Assembly: GCA_963576725.1 (NCBI GenBank)
Contig: OY755244.1
Coordinates: forward strand, 34,506,446 to 34,570,445
Length of the DNA stretch: 64,000 nucleotides
DNA from: Azorinus chamasolen
Lineage: Eukaryota; Mollusca; Bivalvia; Cardiida; Solecurtidae
Direction of reading: 5' to 3'
A program made the position numbers and the translations under genes. Positions 28,218-37,760 of the stretch are shown here, piece by piece. The stretch's first letter is position 1; every line of letters begins with the position of its first letter. The notes beneath the pieces are model-generated. The model was not told where the DNA came from. It saw only the letters and a program-made list of their open reading frames with translations, and did no database searches.

Positions 28218-31200
28218 ATGGCAACACGTGCACCCAAACAGTGGTCACTGACAAAACAAGAAACGATCACTTCGTTCGAAGCATGGAGACAGAATTTGCA
28301 GTATGTTCTCTCACTAGACAGTAACTTTACACCGTTCTTGATCGACGGTTTTACATGGAACAAGAAAACTCCTGCTTCCCCTGTGCGTGGTTTCACTGAT
28401 GATGGAGAGGCCGTGCCAGAGGCTAAGCGGCGCACTGCTGCTCAGAAGGCTACTCATTTAGACTTGATGTTAGGACAAATTGCGAATTATTGCCCCATCA
28501 TTTCACGAAACACCATTGTGAAAAATTCAACATCAGTAACAGTGATTTGGCAGGCTATTAGACAGCATTTTGGCTTTCAGTCTTCTGGCGCACATTTTTT
28601 GGACTTTGACAAACTTAAACTTGAAATGGGTGAGAGGCCTGAAGATTTGTACCAGCGTATTAATAGTTTTGTTGAGGACAACCTTGTCAGGAGAGATGGA
28701 AGTATCCGTCACCATGATAATATTCCAGAAGAAGACGAAGAAATGTCCCCTACCCTTGAGAATTTTATTGTTTTAACATGGCTTCGTTTGATTAACAAAG
28801 ATTTGCCGGCACTGGTCAAGCAACGCTATGGAACAGATCTTCGCTCCAATTCGTTGGCGACTTTAAAACCTGAAATTTCACAAGCATTAGACAGCTTGCT
28901 TGATGAACTGCACAGTAGTGCTGAAGCACGTGTGTTGCGGACTGCTTTCAGCTCCAAAAGGTTCAATGTCAATGAAAGAAAGACCTCAAAAAGTAAAAGC
29001 GTCGTGTGCCCACTTTGTAAACAAGCTGGCCGGCCAAAATACCAACATTTCTTGAGTGCTTGCAAATACTTGCCTCCTGGCGATAGGGAGTATATTGCAA
29101 AGACCCGACAAACAACGTGCGAAGAGGAAAATGATGATGCAATCTCAGAATCATCAGATGAGGAGGTGGCACATAACCACAGAATAACGACTACAACGCG
29201 CAGAGTATCAACAAAGCAGTCGCCATATTTGAAAGTATTTTACAAAGAATTCCCCTTACAGATAACCCTGGACACAGGGGCAGAAATCAGTATGCTAAGA
29301 AAGAGTACTGCTACACACATTGGTGCAAAAATTGTGAAAAGTGAACAAAAAGCCCTCCAAGCAGATGGCGTTACTCCGTTGAACATCGTTGGTGAGACGC
29401 ACCTGACCCTCTCACTTGGCAATCTGCGCTTACATCTGGAAGCCCTTGTCGTTGACAGTTTGGATGTCGACGTTTTGGCTGGTATACCGTTTATGACAAC
29501 AAATGACATTTCTGTTCGACCTGCCAAACAGTCAATAAGTTTTTCTGACAACAGCATCGCATATTACGGTCAGAGTAGCTCAGAGTCAGGAAGCAACAAA
29601 GTACGCCGAACTCAAGCCTTTGTTATCCGTTCAGACATCCCATCTACAGTTGTTTGGCCAGGAGAGTATTTTGAAGCGAAAGTACCTGGCAATGTTGACC
29701 CAGATGGAACGCTTGCAATAGAGTGCCGCACAGACCAAAACAAGAGTAGATACTGGCCTGAGCCCAGCATTGTCGAAGCAGTGAATGGCACAGTTCGCAT
29801 TGTAAACAACACTGAAGAACCCCAACACATTCAGAAACATGAACATTTCTGTCAGGTTCGACACACTACAAAGGTGCCCCGAGCTGGAAAAGATCCGATT
29901 CCAACAGTGTCGCAACCGACAGTGTCATCACAAGCCTATCACACAGACTCAGTCAAGTTAGATCCGGACCATATTCTTCCAACGAACACCAAAAGTGACT
30001 TTAAGACATTGCTCGAAAAATATGATGAGGTGTTTGATCCTGCCATAAAGGGATACAATGGTGCTGCTGGCCCGTTTGAGGCTAATGTGAACATGGGACC
30101 GGTACAACCACCTCAGAGAAAAGGAAGAGTTCCACAGTACTCGCGCAATAAGCTTGTTGAATTACAACAGAAATTCGATGAGTTAGAAAAATGTGGTGTG
30201 TTTAGAAAACCAGAGGACATAGGAGTCAATGTAGAGTACCTTAACCCGTCATTCCTTGTAAAAAAGCCAAATGGTGGCCATAGACTTGTAACTGCCTTTG
30301 CAGATGTTGGTCGGTATAGTAAACCTCAGCCATCCTTACTACCTGACGTTGACTCTACCCTGCGTACAATTGGCCATTGGAGATATCTGATCGTATCTGA
30401 TTTAACAAGCGCGTTTTATCAAATCCCGCTCGCGACCTCATCCATGAAGTATTGCGGCGTCGCAACGCCATTTCGGGGCACAAGAGTTTACACAAGAAGC
30501 GCAATGGGAATGCCAGGTTCGGAAACTGCCCTCGAAGAAATGATGTGTCGCGTTCTGGGCGATTGTTTGCAGGACGGTATTGTTGCTAAACTCGCAGACG
30601 ATCTTTATTGCGGTGGTAGTACTCCCGAAGAATTGTTTAGTAACTGGGAACGCGTCCTTATTGCCCTTCAGGAAAACAATCTTCGCTTATCGGCTACTAA
30701 GACAATTGTGTGCCCCGCGTCGACCACCATACTTGGGTGGATATGGTCTCAGGGTCGTTTATCTGCTAGTCCCCACCGGGTAGCTACCCTTGCTGTATGT
30801 CCTCGTCCTGAGACAGTTCATGGTCTTCGTTCCTTCATAGGCGCATACAAATTTCTTGCTAGGGTACTACCAAACTGCTCTCAAGTTCTTTCCCCCCTTG
30901 AAAATATCATTTCAGGAAGGTCAGCACAGGAACTAATAGTTTGGTCTGAAGACTTGATAAACTCTTTTAATAAAGCTCAGAAACACCTTGGGGAAAGTAA
31001 GTCAGTTATGCTCCCAAGACCTAATGACCATTTATGGATAGTGACTGATGGATCGGTTTCAAAGCGCGGTTTAGGCGCTACCCTTTACATTAATAGAGAC
31101 AACAAACTTTCACTAGCTGGCTTCTTCAGTGCTAAGTTAAGAAAACATCAGGTAACATGGCTTCCATGCGAAATTGAAGCCTTGTCCATAGCTGCCGCGG

Positions 31201-33053
31201 TAAAGCATTTCAGTCCATTCATAATTCAGTCAAAATACCCAGCGCATGTTCTTACTGACAGTAAACCTTGTACACAAGCAATTGAAAAGCTGTGCAGAGG
31301 AGAATTCTCTGCAAGCCCTCGCGTTACATCTTTCCTGTCTACAGTCAGTAGATACCAGGTCAGTGTACATCATCTTGCTGGGTCTGCAAACATTCCTTCC
31401 GATTTCTCAAGCCGCAATGCACCCGAGTGCAACGAACAACGTTGCCAGATATGTTCCTTCATTATCCAAACCGAGGAGTCGGTCGTGCGATCGGTTCAAA
31501 ATAGTGATTTGATAGATCACTTGCCCTTCACGTCACGGTCAGCTTGGTTAGACATACAAGCTGAATGTCCAGACCTTAGGAGAACTAGTGCCCACCTTCG
31601 CCAGGGCACTCGCCCTTCAAAGAAAGTGAAAAACATGAAAGACATGAAACGATATCTCAATGTAGCTTCTATAGCTAAGGACAGGTTATTAGTAGTAAAA
31701 CGTAGTGAGCCAATGATACCCACAAAAGAACTCATCATCATTCCTAGGTCTGTGTTAGATGGCATAGTTACGGCGCTTCATGTCAAACTTGATCACCCCA
31801 CCAAACACCAGTTACTCATGGTAATGAAACGACATTTCTTTGCCCTTGATATGCCACAAGCAGTTGGGCGAGCCACTTCATCGTGCCATTTGTGTGCCTC
31901 ACTGCAGAAATTCCCGGACTCGCTTATTAAACAGACCTCAGAAGATGCTCCAGAGACAGTTGGCATTTCGTTTGCCGCAGATGTATTGAGGCGTAGCAAA
32001 CAGTTCATACTTCTAATACGAGAAACTGCTACATCCTTCACAACAGCGTGTTTCATCGAAAATGAGAGACACGACACCTTACGTGACTCCATTGTTCGGT
32101 TAATATTAGAGTTACATCCACTGGACGGTCCACCCGCAGTCATCCGTGTTGATCCAGCTCCAGGTTTTGTCGCGCTTAAGGACTGCCATATGTTGAGAGA
32201 GTTAGGCATTTGCTTAGAAGTAGGTCGTGTTAAGAACGTTAACAAAAACCCAATAGCAGAAAAAGCAATATACGAACTAGAAAGAGAACTTTTGCGTAAA
32301 GAGCCAAGTGGTGGCCCAATTTCGCCTTTAGTACTGTCTCTCGCACTTGCTAGGTTGAATTCTCGCATACGTTCAGGTGGATTGTCTGCGCGAGAGCTTT
32401 GGACTCAAAGAGACCAATTTTCACATGAGCAGATTCCTGTTAGTGACAGAGAGATCATAATCAGCCAACATGATCGTAGATGTCAAAACCACAGTTTCAG
32501 TGAAAAATCTAAACATAAATCTGGTAACTTTAGGCCCTCTGCTACGGTTCATGTTGGTGACCTGGTTTACTTGTACACTGATAGGAATAAGTCAAATGCA
32601 CGCAATCGGTACTTAGTGACATCAGTAAATGGTGAATGGTGCATGGTAAAGAAGTTCACTGGGAACCAGTTGCGTGCAACTTCATATAAGGTCAAACAGT
32701 CAGAATGTTTTGCTGTGCCTAGTAGTTTTACCGAGTCCCAGACAATGGATCCTTATGAAAATATTGACAGTGACAATGAGCAAGTGCCTATCAATATCCC
32801 AGATAAAGACAACATACCCCGTAGTCAGACAAGTGTGCCTGAAATTCTGACGCGCCCCGCAGAAAGTCGAACTTTAGATAAGGAGTTGACTCCAGTTGAC
32901 ACAACAGGCGAAAGCATTGACGCAGAACTAAATTATGAAGTACAGTCAATGCCAGATAGCACAATCGTAGTGAGTGACCCAGTGTCACCATTGCTTAATA
33001 GGCCTCAGCGAGCTCGAAAGCCTCCTAAGTATCTTGAAGACTATGTGTCTTAG
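28218..33053 (+). CDS. Gag-Pol polyprotein of a Gypsy-type retrotransposon
   Basis: Single ORF of 1611 codons from the first ATG after the left LTR. Residues 1 to about 250 are Gag-like without a recognised fold. A zinc knuckle lies at C264, C267, H277, C282, with nine residues before the His where retroviral CCHC knuckles have four. A retropepsin-type protease has LDTGAE with the catalytic Asp at 352. Reverse transcriptase follows, with D728 in VSDLTSAF and the active-site box LADD (D794, D795) in place of the commoner YxDD. RNase H has D944 in TDGS, E985/E987 and D1014. Integrase has an HHCC-like region (HVKLDHPTKH, CHLC) and a DD35E triad D1255, D1312, E1348. The C-terminal tail is acidic, then basic. 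No stop or frameshift separates gag from pol, so Pol would be made by processing of one product. No envelope ORF follows. Probably still able to be translated; activity is inferred only from integrity. Confidence 0.93.
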   Translation: MATRAPKQWSLTKQETITSFEAWRQNLQYVLSLDSNFTPFLIDGFTWNKKTPASPVRGFTDDGEAVPEAKRRTAAQKATHLDLMLGQIANYCPIISRNTIVKNSTSVTVIWQAIRQHFGFQSSGAHFLDFDKLKLEMGERPEDLYQRINSFVEDNLVRRDGSIRHHDNIPEEDEEMSPTLENFIVLTWLRLINKDLPALVKQRYGTDLRSNSLATLKPEISQALDSLLDELHSSAEARVLRTAFSSKRFNVNERKTSKSKSVVCPLCKQAGRPKYQHFLSACKYLPPGDREYIAKTRQTTCEEENDDAISESSDEEVAHNHRITTTTRRVSTKQSPYLKVFYKEFPLQITLDTGAEISMLRKSTATHIGAKIVKSEQKALQADGVTPLNIVGETHLTLSLGNLRLHLEALVVDSLDVDVLAGIPFMTTNDISVRPAKQSISFSDNSIAYYGQSSSESGSNKVRRTQAFVIRSDIPSTVVWPGEYFEAKVPGNVDPDGTLAIECRTDQNKSRYWPEPSIVEAVNGTVRIVNNTEEPQHIQKHEHFCQVRHTTKVPRAGKDPIPTVSQPTVSSQAYHTDSVKLDPDHILPTNTKSDFKTLLEKYDEVFDPAIKGYNGAAGPFEANVNMGPVQPPQRKGRVPQYSRNKLVELQQKFDELEKCGVFRKPEDIGVNVEYLNPSFLVKKPNGGHRLVTAFADVGRYSKPQPSLLPDVDSTLRTIGHWRYLIVSDLTSAFYQIPLATSSMKYCGVATPFRGTRVYTRSAMGMPGSETALEEMMCRVLGDCLQDGIVAKLADDLYCGGSTPEELFSNWERVLIALQENNLRLSATKTIVCPASTTILGWIWSQGRLSASPHRVATLAVCPRPETVHGLRSFIGAYKFLARVLPNCSQVLSPLENIISGRSAQELIVWSEDLINSFNKAQKHLGESKSVMLPRPNDHLWIVTDGSVSKRGLGATLYINRDNKLSLAGFFSAKLRKHQVTWLPCEIEALSIAAAVKHFSPFIIQSKYPAHVLTDSKPCTQAIEKLCRGEFSASPRVTSFLSTVSRYQVSVHHLAGSANIPSDFSSRNAPECNEQRCQICSFIIQTEESVVRSVQNSDLIDHLPFTSRSAWLDIQAECPDLRRTSAHLRQGTRPSKKVKNMKDMKRYLNVASIAKDRLLVVKRSEPMIPTKELIIIPRSVLDGIVTALHVKLDHPTKHQLLMVMKRHFFALDMPQAVGRATSSCHLCASLQKFPDSLIKQTSEDAPETVGISFAADVLRRSKQFILLIRETATSFTTACFIENERHDTLRDSIVRLILELHPLDGPPAVIRVDPAPGFVALKDCHMLRELGICLEVGRVKNVNKNPIAEKAIYELERELLRKEPSGGPISPLVLSLALARLNSRIRSGGLSARELWTQRDQFSHEQIPVSDREIIISQHDRRCQNHSFSEKSKHKSGNFRPSATVHVGDLVYLYTDRNKSNARNRYLVTSVNGEWCMVKKFTGNQLRATSYKVKQSECFAVPSSFTESQTMDPYENIDSDNEQVPINIPDKDNIPRSQTSVPEILTRPAESRTLDKELTPVDTTGESIDAELNYEVQSMPDSTIVVSDPVSPLLNRPQRARKPPKYLEDYVS

Positions 33054-33474
33054 ATTAAAGGGCCAACCTTTAATACAGACAATGATAAAAAGTAATGTTC
33101 ACTTGTGTATATATAACTCATACTGATAGCGTTTATATGTCATTTTGCTTAGCATTGTTCAAGATTTCAGTTACTTTTTGTCGTTTGTACATTTATTAGT
33201 GTGTCTCAATCAAAGTTATTTGCAAAAAGTATGTATACCCTCTGTATGTGGTGGTCTGCAGGATACTAGATAATGAGAGTATATCTTACCTAGCAATATT
33301 TGTCTAGATATATAGTTTGCTGGATCTTTCTACTCGGTCTAGTAACCATTTCCCTTAGATCTTCTAGTGTTAATACTGTTCTAGTCATTATATAGTCTTA
33401 GTTTTTCATCTGTATTAGTATTTGTGTTTGTTTTATACAAGCTAGTGAAAACAGGGAAGACAAGTATGATGTTT
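33054..33474 (+). other. 3' untranslated interior of the retrotransposon
   Basis: 421 bp between the stop codon and the purine tract. No second ORF or envelope-like reading frame is visible. Confidence 0.6.
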
Positions 33475-33494
33475 AAAAAGAAAGAAAGAAGAAA
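33475..33494 (+). promoter_or_regulatory. Polypurine tract
   Basis: AAAAAGAAAGAAAGAAGAAA lies three bases before the right LTR, the expected place for plus-strand priming. Confidence 0.75.
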
Positions 33495-33497
33495 TCA

Positions 33498-33682
33498 CGC
33501 CAGTATATGGTACTGGTGCGGTATGGGTTTTAGAGTAATAATGATACTTTACTGTTATCTCCCTTGTTTTACTCTCGCTTGTTCTCCGGTTTGGTTTCCA
33601 TGTTGAAAGTATACCAATAAAGTGTATAAGCATATAAGTCGTCGGTAGTCAGCTCTTGAAGACGAATACCTTCTTACTGGCG
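33498..33682 (+). repeat. Right LTR
   Basis: 185 bp, same CGCCAGTA/TACTGGCG ends. It differs from the left LTR only by G instead of A in CTCCCTTGTTTTAC. AATAAA at 33616-33621. A poly-C run with one T follows at once. Confidence 0.9.
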
Positions 33683-33988
33683 CCCCCCCCCCCCCCCCCT
33701 CCCCCTAACAATGATAGGTGTTAAAGTTACTACTGTGGATTAAGTCTGCTGCCCCAAAAAGCATCTTAAATATAACTTTTTTTTATAAAATTTGATGACA
33801 ACACATTAAAAAGTCCTAAAATGTCTGAATCTTGTATGATATTAATGAAATAACTGAGTAAATATAACTTAATTATAACAGTAGACGTAACTCTTCTCAA
33901 TTTCAATTGTTAAAAATACTAATGACCAGATTAATTGAATTATCATCAGATATTCACACCTAGAGCTAGACTTATTTCTAAACACCTA
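33683..33988. other. Poly-C tract and unrecognised sequence
   Basis: About 15 C, then TCCCCCT, then AT-rich DNA without ORF or known repeat. Confidence 0.5.
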
Positions 33989-34385
33989 TTAACCCTTAAC
34001 CTGTTTGCTTTGACAAAAATTGATCTGGGACTACTCTTGTTTGCTAATGCTTAAAAAAATTGTTAATGCCATAAATAGAAGTTTTAGCTTTGAAAAAAAC
34101 TGTAAAATCAAATCTATATCTTGTCAAATGTAAAAAGAGCAGACCCTGATCAGACAGCTTCTATAGCAGCCGTCTGATCTAGTCTACTCTTATTTTTAAT
34201 GTGTAAAACACATTATTTCTCTGAAGAGAAGTTTTTGTTTTGACAAAAACTGTAGAATCCGATCTATATTGTGTCAAAAGAAACAGAGAAGACCCAGATC
34301 AGACAGCTTCCGTAGGAGTCGTCTGATCTGAGTCTTCTCTGTTTGCTAATGCATAAAAACAGCTTTATATGAGGGAAAGGGTTAA
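33989..34385 (-). mobile_element. Tandem double C-like MITE
   Basis: TTAACCCTTAACCTGTTTGC at left and GAGGGAAAGGG-TTAA at right enclose two hairpins: GATCAGACAGCTTCTATAGC (34148) and GATCAGACAGCTTCCGTAGG (34297). Each is preceded by TTTTGACAAAAACTGTA-type and ATCTATATTGTGTC sequence. Two elements or a 130-bp internal duplication. Confidence 0.7.
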
Positions 34386-34749
34386 ACGATTTTTAAAGAT
34401 ATTCTTATTGGTCATTTCACACAAAAACTGGCATTATGTACTGCCTAGCACTCTATTTGCCTATATACCTGGGTCAAGGTATAATTGCATAGCTTTATTG
34501 AAGTCATTTGAATTTCTCAAAGACCAGTTTTAGGCATTTTGAGCTAAGGCAAAAATGGCACAAGTTGTAAACAGTTTAGGTCTTGGTCAACCAGTCACTT
34601 GGTATTAGTTCTGAATTCAGTTCAAGTTTATTCAGCAGTGAAAGGGTGAAAGCAGTGCACTAAGCTTATTTCATCTGCTAGAAATGTTGTCCACTGAAAA
34701 ATTAACATGTCAATATACATGTATTACTGTAACTCAGGTGAGCGATATA
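34386..34749. other. Tail of the hairpin-start element
   Basis: Unrecognised body leading into GGTGAGCGATATAGGGCC and the CTTGTT end at 34769. Confidence 0.45.
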
Positions 34750-34868
34750 GGGCCAATGGCCCTCTTGTTTCAAATAAAAAAAAAATCCTTTTAAGATTAT
34801 ACTTTATAAAAAAATTCAGCTAATAAATATTCATGATGTCATTACATGAATATTGAACAGGTAAAGGG

Positions 34869-35099
34869 TTAACCCATTCCCTCGTAGGCTAATTTTAGAT
34901 CCTGCCTCTTTGAATAAATCTACCAAAAAGGAGCATTTACTAGAGAAAAGGACACATTTAGAATTGTGTAGTTTTGAAACATGATTGTTATAAATAGAGC
35001 ATTTGTTCCATAGGAGCACATGCTCTATTTATCACAATGGTTTCAGAAAGTGACATTTACAGAGGTGTCAAAAGGCGTCAATATGCGGGAATGGGTTAA
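34869..35099 (+). mobile_element. Family A TTAA MITE
   Basis: Complete, 231 bp; its left TTAA is the end of the preceding C copy. Hairpin GAGCATTTGTTCCATAGG with one arm change. Right end CAATATGCGGGAATGGG-TTAA. Confidence 0.9.
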
Positions 35100-35325
35100 C
35101 TTAAGCATTGTATCTGGGCCTTAGGGAATACATTGCAATACACCCTACCCTGTCTGACACTGTGTTTGTCTGTGTATCTGTCAAATTCTGATAAATTTGT
35201 TAGTGGGACACTTGTTTACAAATTAATTCAATTCATTGAAGGCCAAGTATCTGTAGACTGTGTTATACTGTTGTCTGCTGAAGTATATCTTTGTGTTCAG
35301 TTAGTTCAAATACAGTCTAATCGCA

Positions 35326-35554
35326 TTAACCCATTACCTCATAGGCTATTTTTAGATACAACCTCTTTGAATAAATCTACCGAAAAAGGGCATTAATTAG
35401 AGAAAAGGATTTTTTTAGAATTTTGTAGTTTGAAACCATTGTGATAAATAGAGCATTTGCTCCTATAGGAGCAAATGCTCTATTTATCACAATGGTTTCA
35501 CAAAGTGACTTTTACAGAGTTGTCAGAAGTCGTCAATATGAGGGAAAGGGTTAA
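35326..35554 (+). mobile_element. Family A TTAA MITE
   Basis: Complete, 229 bp, perfect hairpin with TATA apex. Left CCCATTACCTCATAGGC; right AATATGAGGGAAAGGG-TTAA. Confidence 0.92.
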
Positions 35555-35689
35555 CTCGGATGCTTACCTGACTGCATGTAAAATCCAAATTATCGCATGT
35601 TCTGAACAGTTGCATTTTCATCTCACAGGCCGGCAGTGACTTGTCTATGGTAATTTTCTATGTATCATAAGAATTACTCAATGTATGGT

Positions 35690-35850
35690 TTTAGCAAGTG
35701 TCCTACCCGATTCATCTTTCCCCCCATATCTAGGGCTTGGTGCAAAACTATTCTAAACTTTGTGAAGGAGTTAGAATAGTTTTGCACCAAGCCCTCGATA
35801 TGTCCTGGGTCGTAAGCTGAATTACTCTGGGTGTAAGTGACAATTTTGCT
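35690..35850. repeat. Foldback palindrome
   Basis: The perfect stem TAGGGCTTGGTGCAAAAC, TATTCTAA and inverse lies at 35731-35756 and 35769-35794. Weaker outer pairing of GTCCTACCCGATTC with GACCCAGGACATATCG-type sequence suggests a larger element. Confidence 0.65.
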
Positions 35851-36008
35851 AAACAGAAAGTTATATGGTTGCAGATATATGTTGTATTGTTTATAATCTT
35901 CGTACAATATGTAATCTCTGTGATAGCAGGTTTGCAAGGACATGCATATCGCTTTTTTATCCCATTTTATACAATTTGAAGGCTTGGTTAAATTTGTTTG
36001 CCTTCACA

Positions 36009-36052
36009 CTTAACCCGTCGCTTGCTGTTCACGTCAATATACCTACCTATAG
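36009..36052 (+). mobile_element. Family D terminal fragment
   Basis: TTAACCCGTCGCTTGCTG, TTCACGTCAATATACCTACC. Only the first 44 bp of a D copy. Confidence 0.75.
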
Positions 36053-36117
36053 GGAGATACAAAATCAGGACCAAACTTCTCCCTCAATATCACTCGATAT
36101 ATGGTTATAGTAAACAT

Positions 36118-36354
36118 TTAACCCTTTCCCTGTTCAATATTCATGTAAGAAATAATGACATCATGAGTATTTATGAGCTGATTTTTTATAATGTAAACTT
36201 TACAAGGAAATGTTTTGCTTTGAAAGAAACTAAGATCAGATCTATATCATATCAAAAGCAAACAGAGCAGACCCTGATCAGACTGTGCTCCTACAGGAGC
36301 CATCTGATCTGGGTCTACTCTGTCTGCAAATGTGTGAAAAGGAAAGTGTCTTAA
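36118..36354 (-). mobile_element. Family C-like TTAA MITE
   Basis: 237 bp, TTAA to TTAA. Left CCCTTTCCCTGTTCAATATT (B/C mosaic), hairpin GATCAGACTGTGCTCCTACAG with a two-base bulge, right end GAAAAGGAAAGTGTC-TTAA. Confidence 0.85.
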
Positions 36355-36569
36355 CTATTTTGTTTTATTTACAGGTAAGTTTGCCCTTCAAGTCTGATTG
36401 TTTATGTTGATAACAAACTCCAATTGCACCCATGAGGTAAGTTGTTAGTGCTTTCTTGATGAAGTGCTTTCTTGATGACATATATATTATATAGTACAGA
36501 AAGATTAGTCGACTATGACCTATGGGAGCTCCCTCGCACATCATCCTTTTCTGTCCATTGTGCGACTTC

Positions 36570-36710
36570 CATTGTCTGGCATCAACAATACATTGAAAGA
36601 CATCTCCTCCTAAAAGGCTGAAAGGATTTTATCATATTTCAAAGGAAAGACCATCTTCTATCAAAGTTTTATAAATGGTTCCTGACCATTGTGTCACAAA
36701 TGCTAGCAAA
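36570..36710. repeat. Tandem-core remnant
   Basis: ACATCTCCTCCTAAAAGG, TTTCAAAGGAAAGACCATC, TTCTATCAAAGTTTTATAAA resemble one core unit of hairpin-start elements. Confidence 0.4.
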
Positions 36711-36730
36711 AGATGTAATACAGGAATTTC

Positions 36731-37295
36731 TTAACACTTTACTCCATATATACACCTTTCTATGCCTTTGCAAGCTGAGTAGACCCAGATCAGATGGCTC
36801 GTGTAGGAGCCATCTGATCAGAGTCTGCTCTTTTTGCATATGACATAATATAATTATGTCTGATTCTAAAGTTTCTGTCATGATAAAAAAAAAAAATCCC
36901 TTGTTCATAATGCCATTTTACAGTGTACATGTATGTATAAAAATTCAATTTATTAATATAGTTTAACCCATTCCTCCATAGGCAATTTTTAGACTCAACC
37001 ACTTTGAATGAAACTACCCAAAAGGAGCATTTACTAGAGAAAAGTAAAATTTTAGAATTTTGTAGTTTGAAACCATTGCGATAAATAGAGCATTTGCTCC
37101 TATAGGAGCAAATGCTCTATTTATCACAACGGTTTCAAGAAGTGGTTATTACAGAGGCGGAGAAAGGCGTATTTTGTGGAGGAAAGGGTTAATTAGTATT
37201 ATAGTATTAGTTAATTATCCTTCAGGAGTCATCTGATCTGGGTCTACTCTGTTTGCAAAAGCATAGAAAGGCATTTTTATGGAGTAAAGTGTTAA
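36731..37295. mobile_element. Composite: two inverted C halves around an A copy
   Basis: The left half (36731-36961) is a plus C copy with hairpin GATGGCTCGTGTAGGAGCC. The right part (37193-37295) is the left end of another C copy in inverse orientation: GTCATCTGATCTGGGTC, TTTATGGAGTAAAGTG-TTAA. The whole unit is bounded by TTAA and has about 80 bp of inverted ends. Confidence 0.7.
36962..37192 (+). mobile_element. Family A TTAA MITE
   Basis: 231 bp with perfect hairpin. Left end CCCATTCCTCCATAGGC; right end GGCGGAGAAAGGCG...GGAGGAAAGGG-TTAA, which is C-like. Confidence 0.9.
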
Positions 37296-37299
37296 GTAG

Positions 37300-37756
37300 C
37301 CACTCTATTAACATAGGAGTCTAAACAAGCAGGTGGTTGCTTAACATAGGAGTCTAAACAAGCAGGTGGTTGCTTAACATAGGAGTCTAAACAAACAGGT
37401 GGTTGCTTAACCCTTTCCTCCATAACTACACCTTTCTACGCCTCTGTAAAGTCACTTCTAAAAACCATTGTGATGAATAGAGCATTTGGTCCATAGGAAC
37501 AAATAATCTATTTACCACAATGGTTTCTAACATTTTCCTTTTCCTCTAGTAAATGCTTCTTTTAGGTAGATTTATTCAAAGGGGTTGGGTCTAAAAATAG
37601 CCTATGAGGGAACTGGTTAATGCAGGGAAAAGGTAATGCAGAAAGCTCCTACAAGAGCTTTTTGCATTACCTTTGACCTTCATTAAGCTACCATCTTCCT
37701 TACAGACCCATAACTAGACATGTTTTTGATGGCCGCTTAAGAGAAGGTTCTACTGT
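37300..37756. mobile_element. G-like element with tandem left arm and nested A copy
   Basis: Three 33-bp tandem units (ACATAGGAGTCTAAACAAGC, AGGTGGTTGCTTA) at 37308-37409, then an A copy, then TGCAGGGAAAAGG and the hairpin AATGCAGAAAGCTCCTACAAG/inverse. The right end, inverted, is CAGTAGAACCTTCTCTTAAG. The left terminus is not clear. Confidence 0.65.
37407..37620 (-). mobile_element. Family A TTAA MITE
   Basis: 214 bp, nested at GGTTGC-TTAA of the G-like arm. The hairpin is diverged (GCATTTGGTCCATAGGAAC). Left end C-like, right end GCCTATGAGGGAACTGG-TTAA. Confidence 0.9.
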
Positions 37757-37760
37757 AAAT

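Larger units (their letters stand above)
27924..33682 (+). mobile_element. Gypsy-type LTR retrotransposon, near intact
   Basis: Two 185-bp LTRs flank a 5.4 kb interior with a primer-binding-like site directly after the left LTR, one uninterrupted gag-pol ORF and a purine tract before the right LTR. Domain order PR-RT-RNaseH-IN is that of Gypsy/Ty3 elements. The LTRs differ at one of 185 positions (A at 27992 versus G at 33566), implying a recent insertion. The left flank ends in six C and the right flank is a longer poly-C run, so the target was a C tract and the exact target duplication cannot be read. Confidence 0.92.
26466..34769. mobile_element. Hairpin-start, CTTGTT-end element with nested LTR retrotransposon
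   Basis: Starts TAGCTCACCTGAGCCAAAGG followed by CTCAAGGTGAGCTA, a 14-15 bp terminal stem, then a (GTCC/GTCT)n tract (26511-26590). Two to three core units follow, with CCCCGGGCAAAAAATGGCCC and AATCTTCTTCTCTGAAACCA. The far end, GGGCCAATGGCCCTCTTGTT, lies at 34750-34769. Everything between about 27170 and 34400 is nested inserts. The layout recalls pearl/Helentron-like non-autonomous elements; I infer this class from structure only. Confidence 0.6.
26326..34872 (+). mobile_element. Family C MITE opened by an 8.3 kb composite insertion
   Basis: The left part (26326-26465) has TTAATCCCCTCCCTCATATA, the hairpin AGATGGCTCCAGAAGGAGTC and GATTCTACAGTTTTT. The right part (34770-34872) resumes with AAAATCCTTTTAAG, AATAAATATTCATGATGTC and GTAAAGGGTTAA. 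Together they make one C copy. Confidence 0.7.

Noticed and set aside
31793..32368. 191-codon reverse ORF
   Set aside because: Lies antisense inside the integrase region of the gag-pol ORF; a shadow frame.
33054..33474. Envelope gene after pol
   Set aside because: No open frame of useful length between the pol stop and the right LTR.
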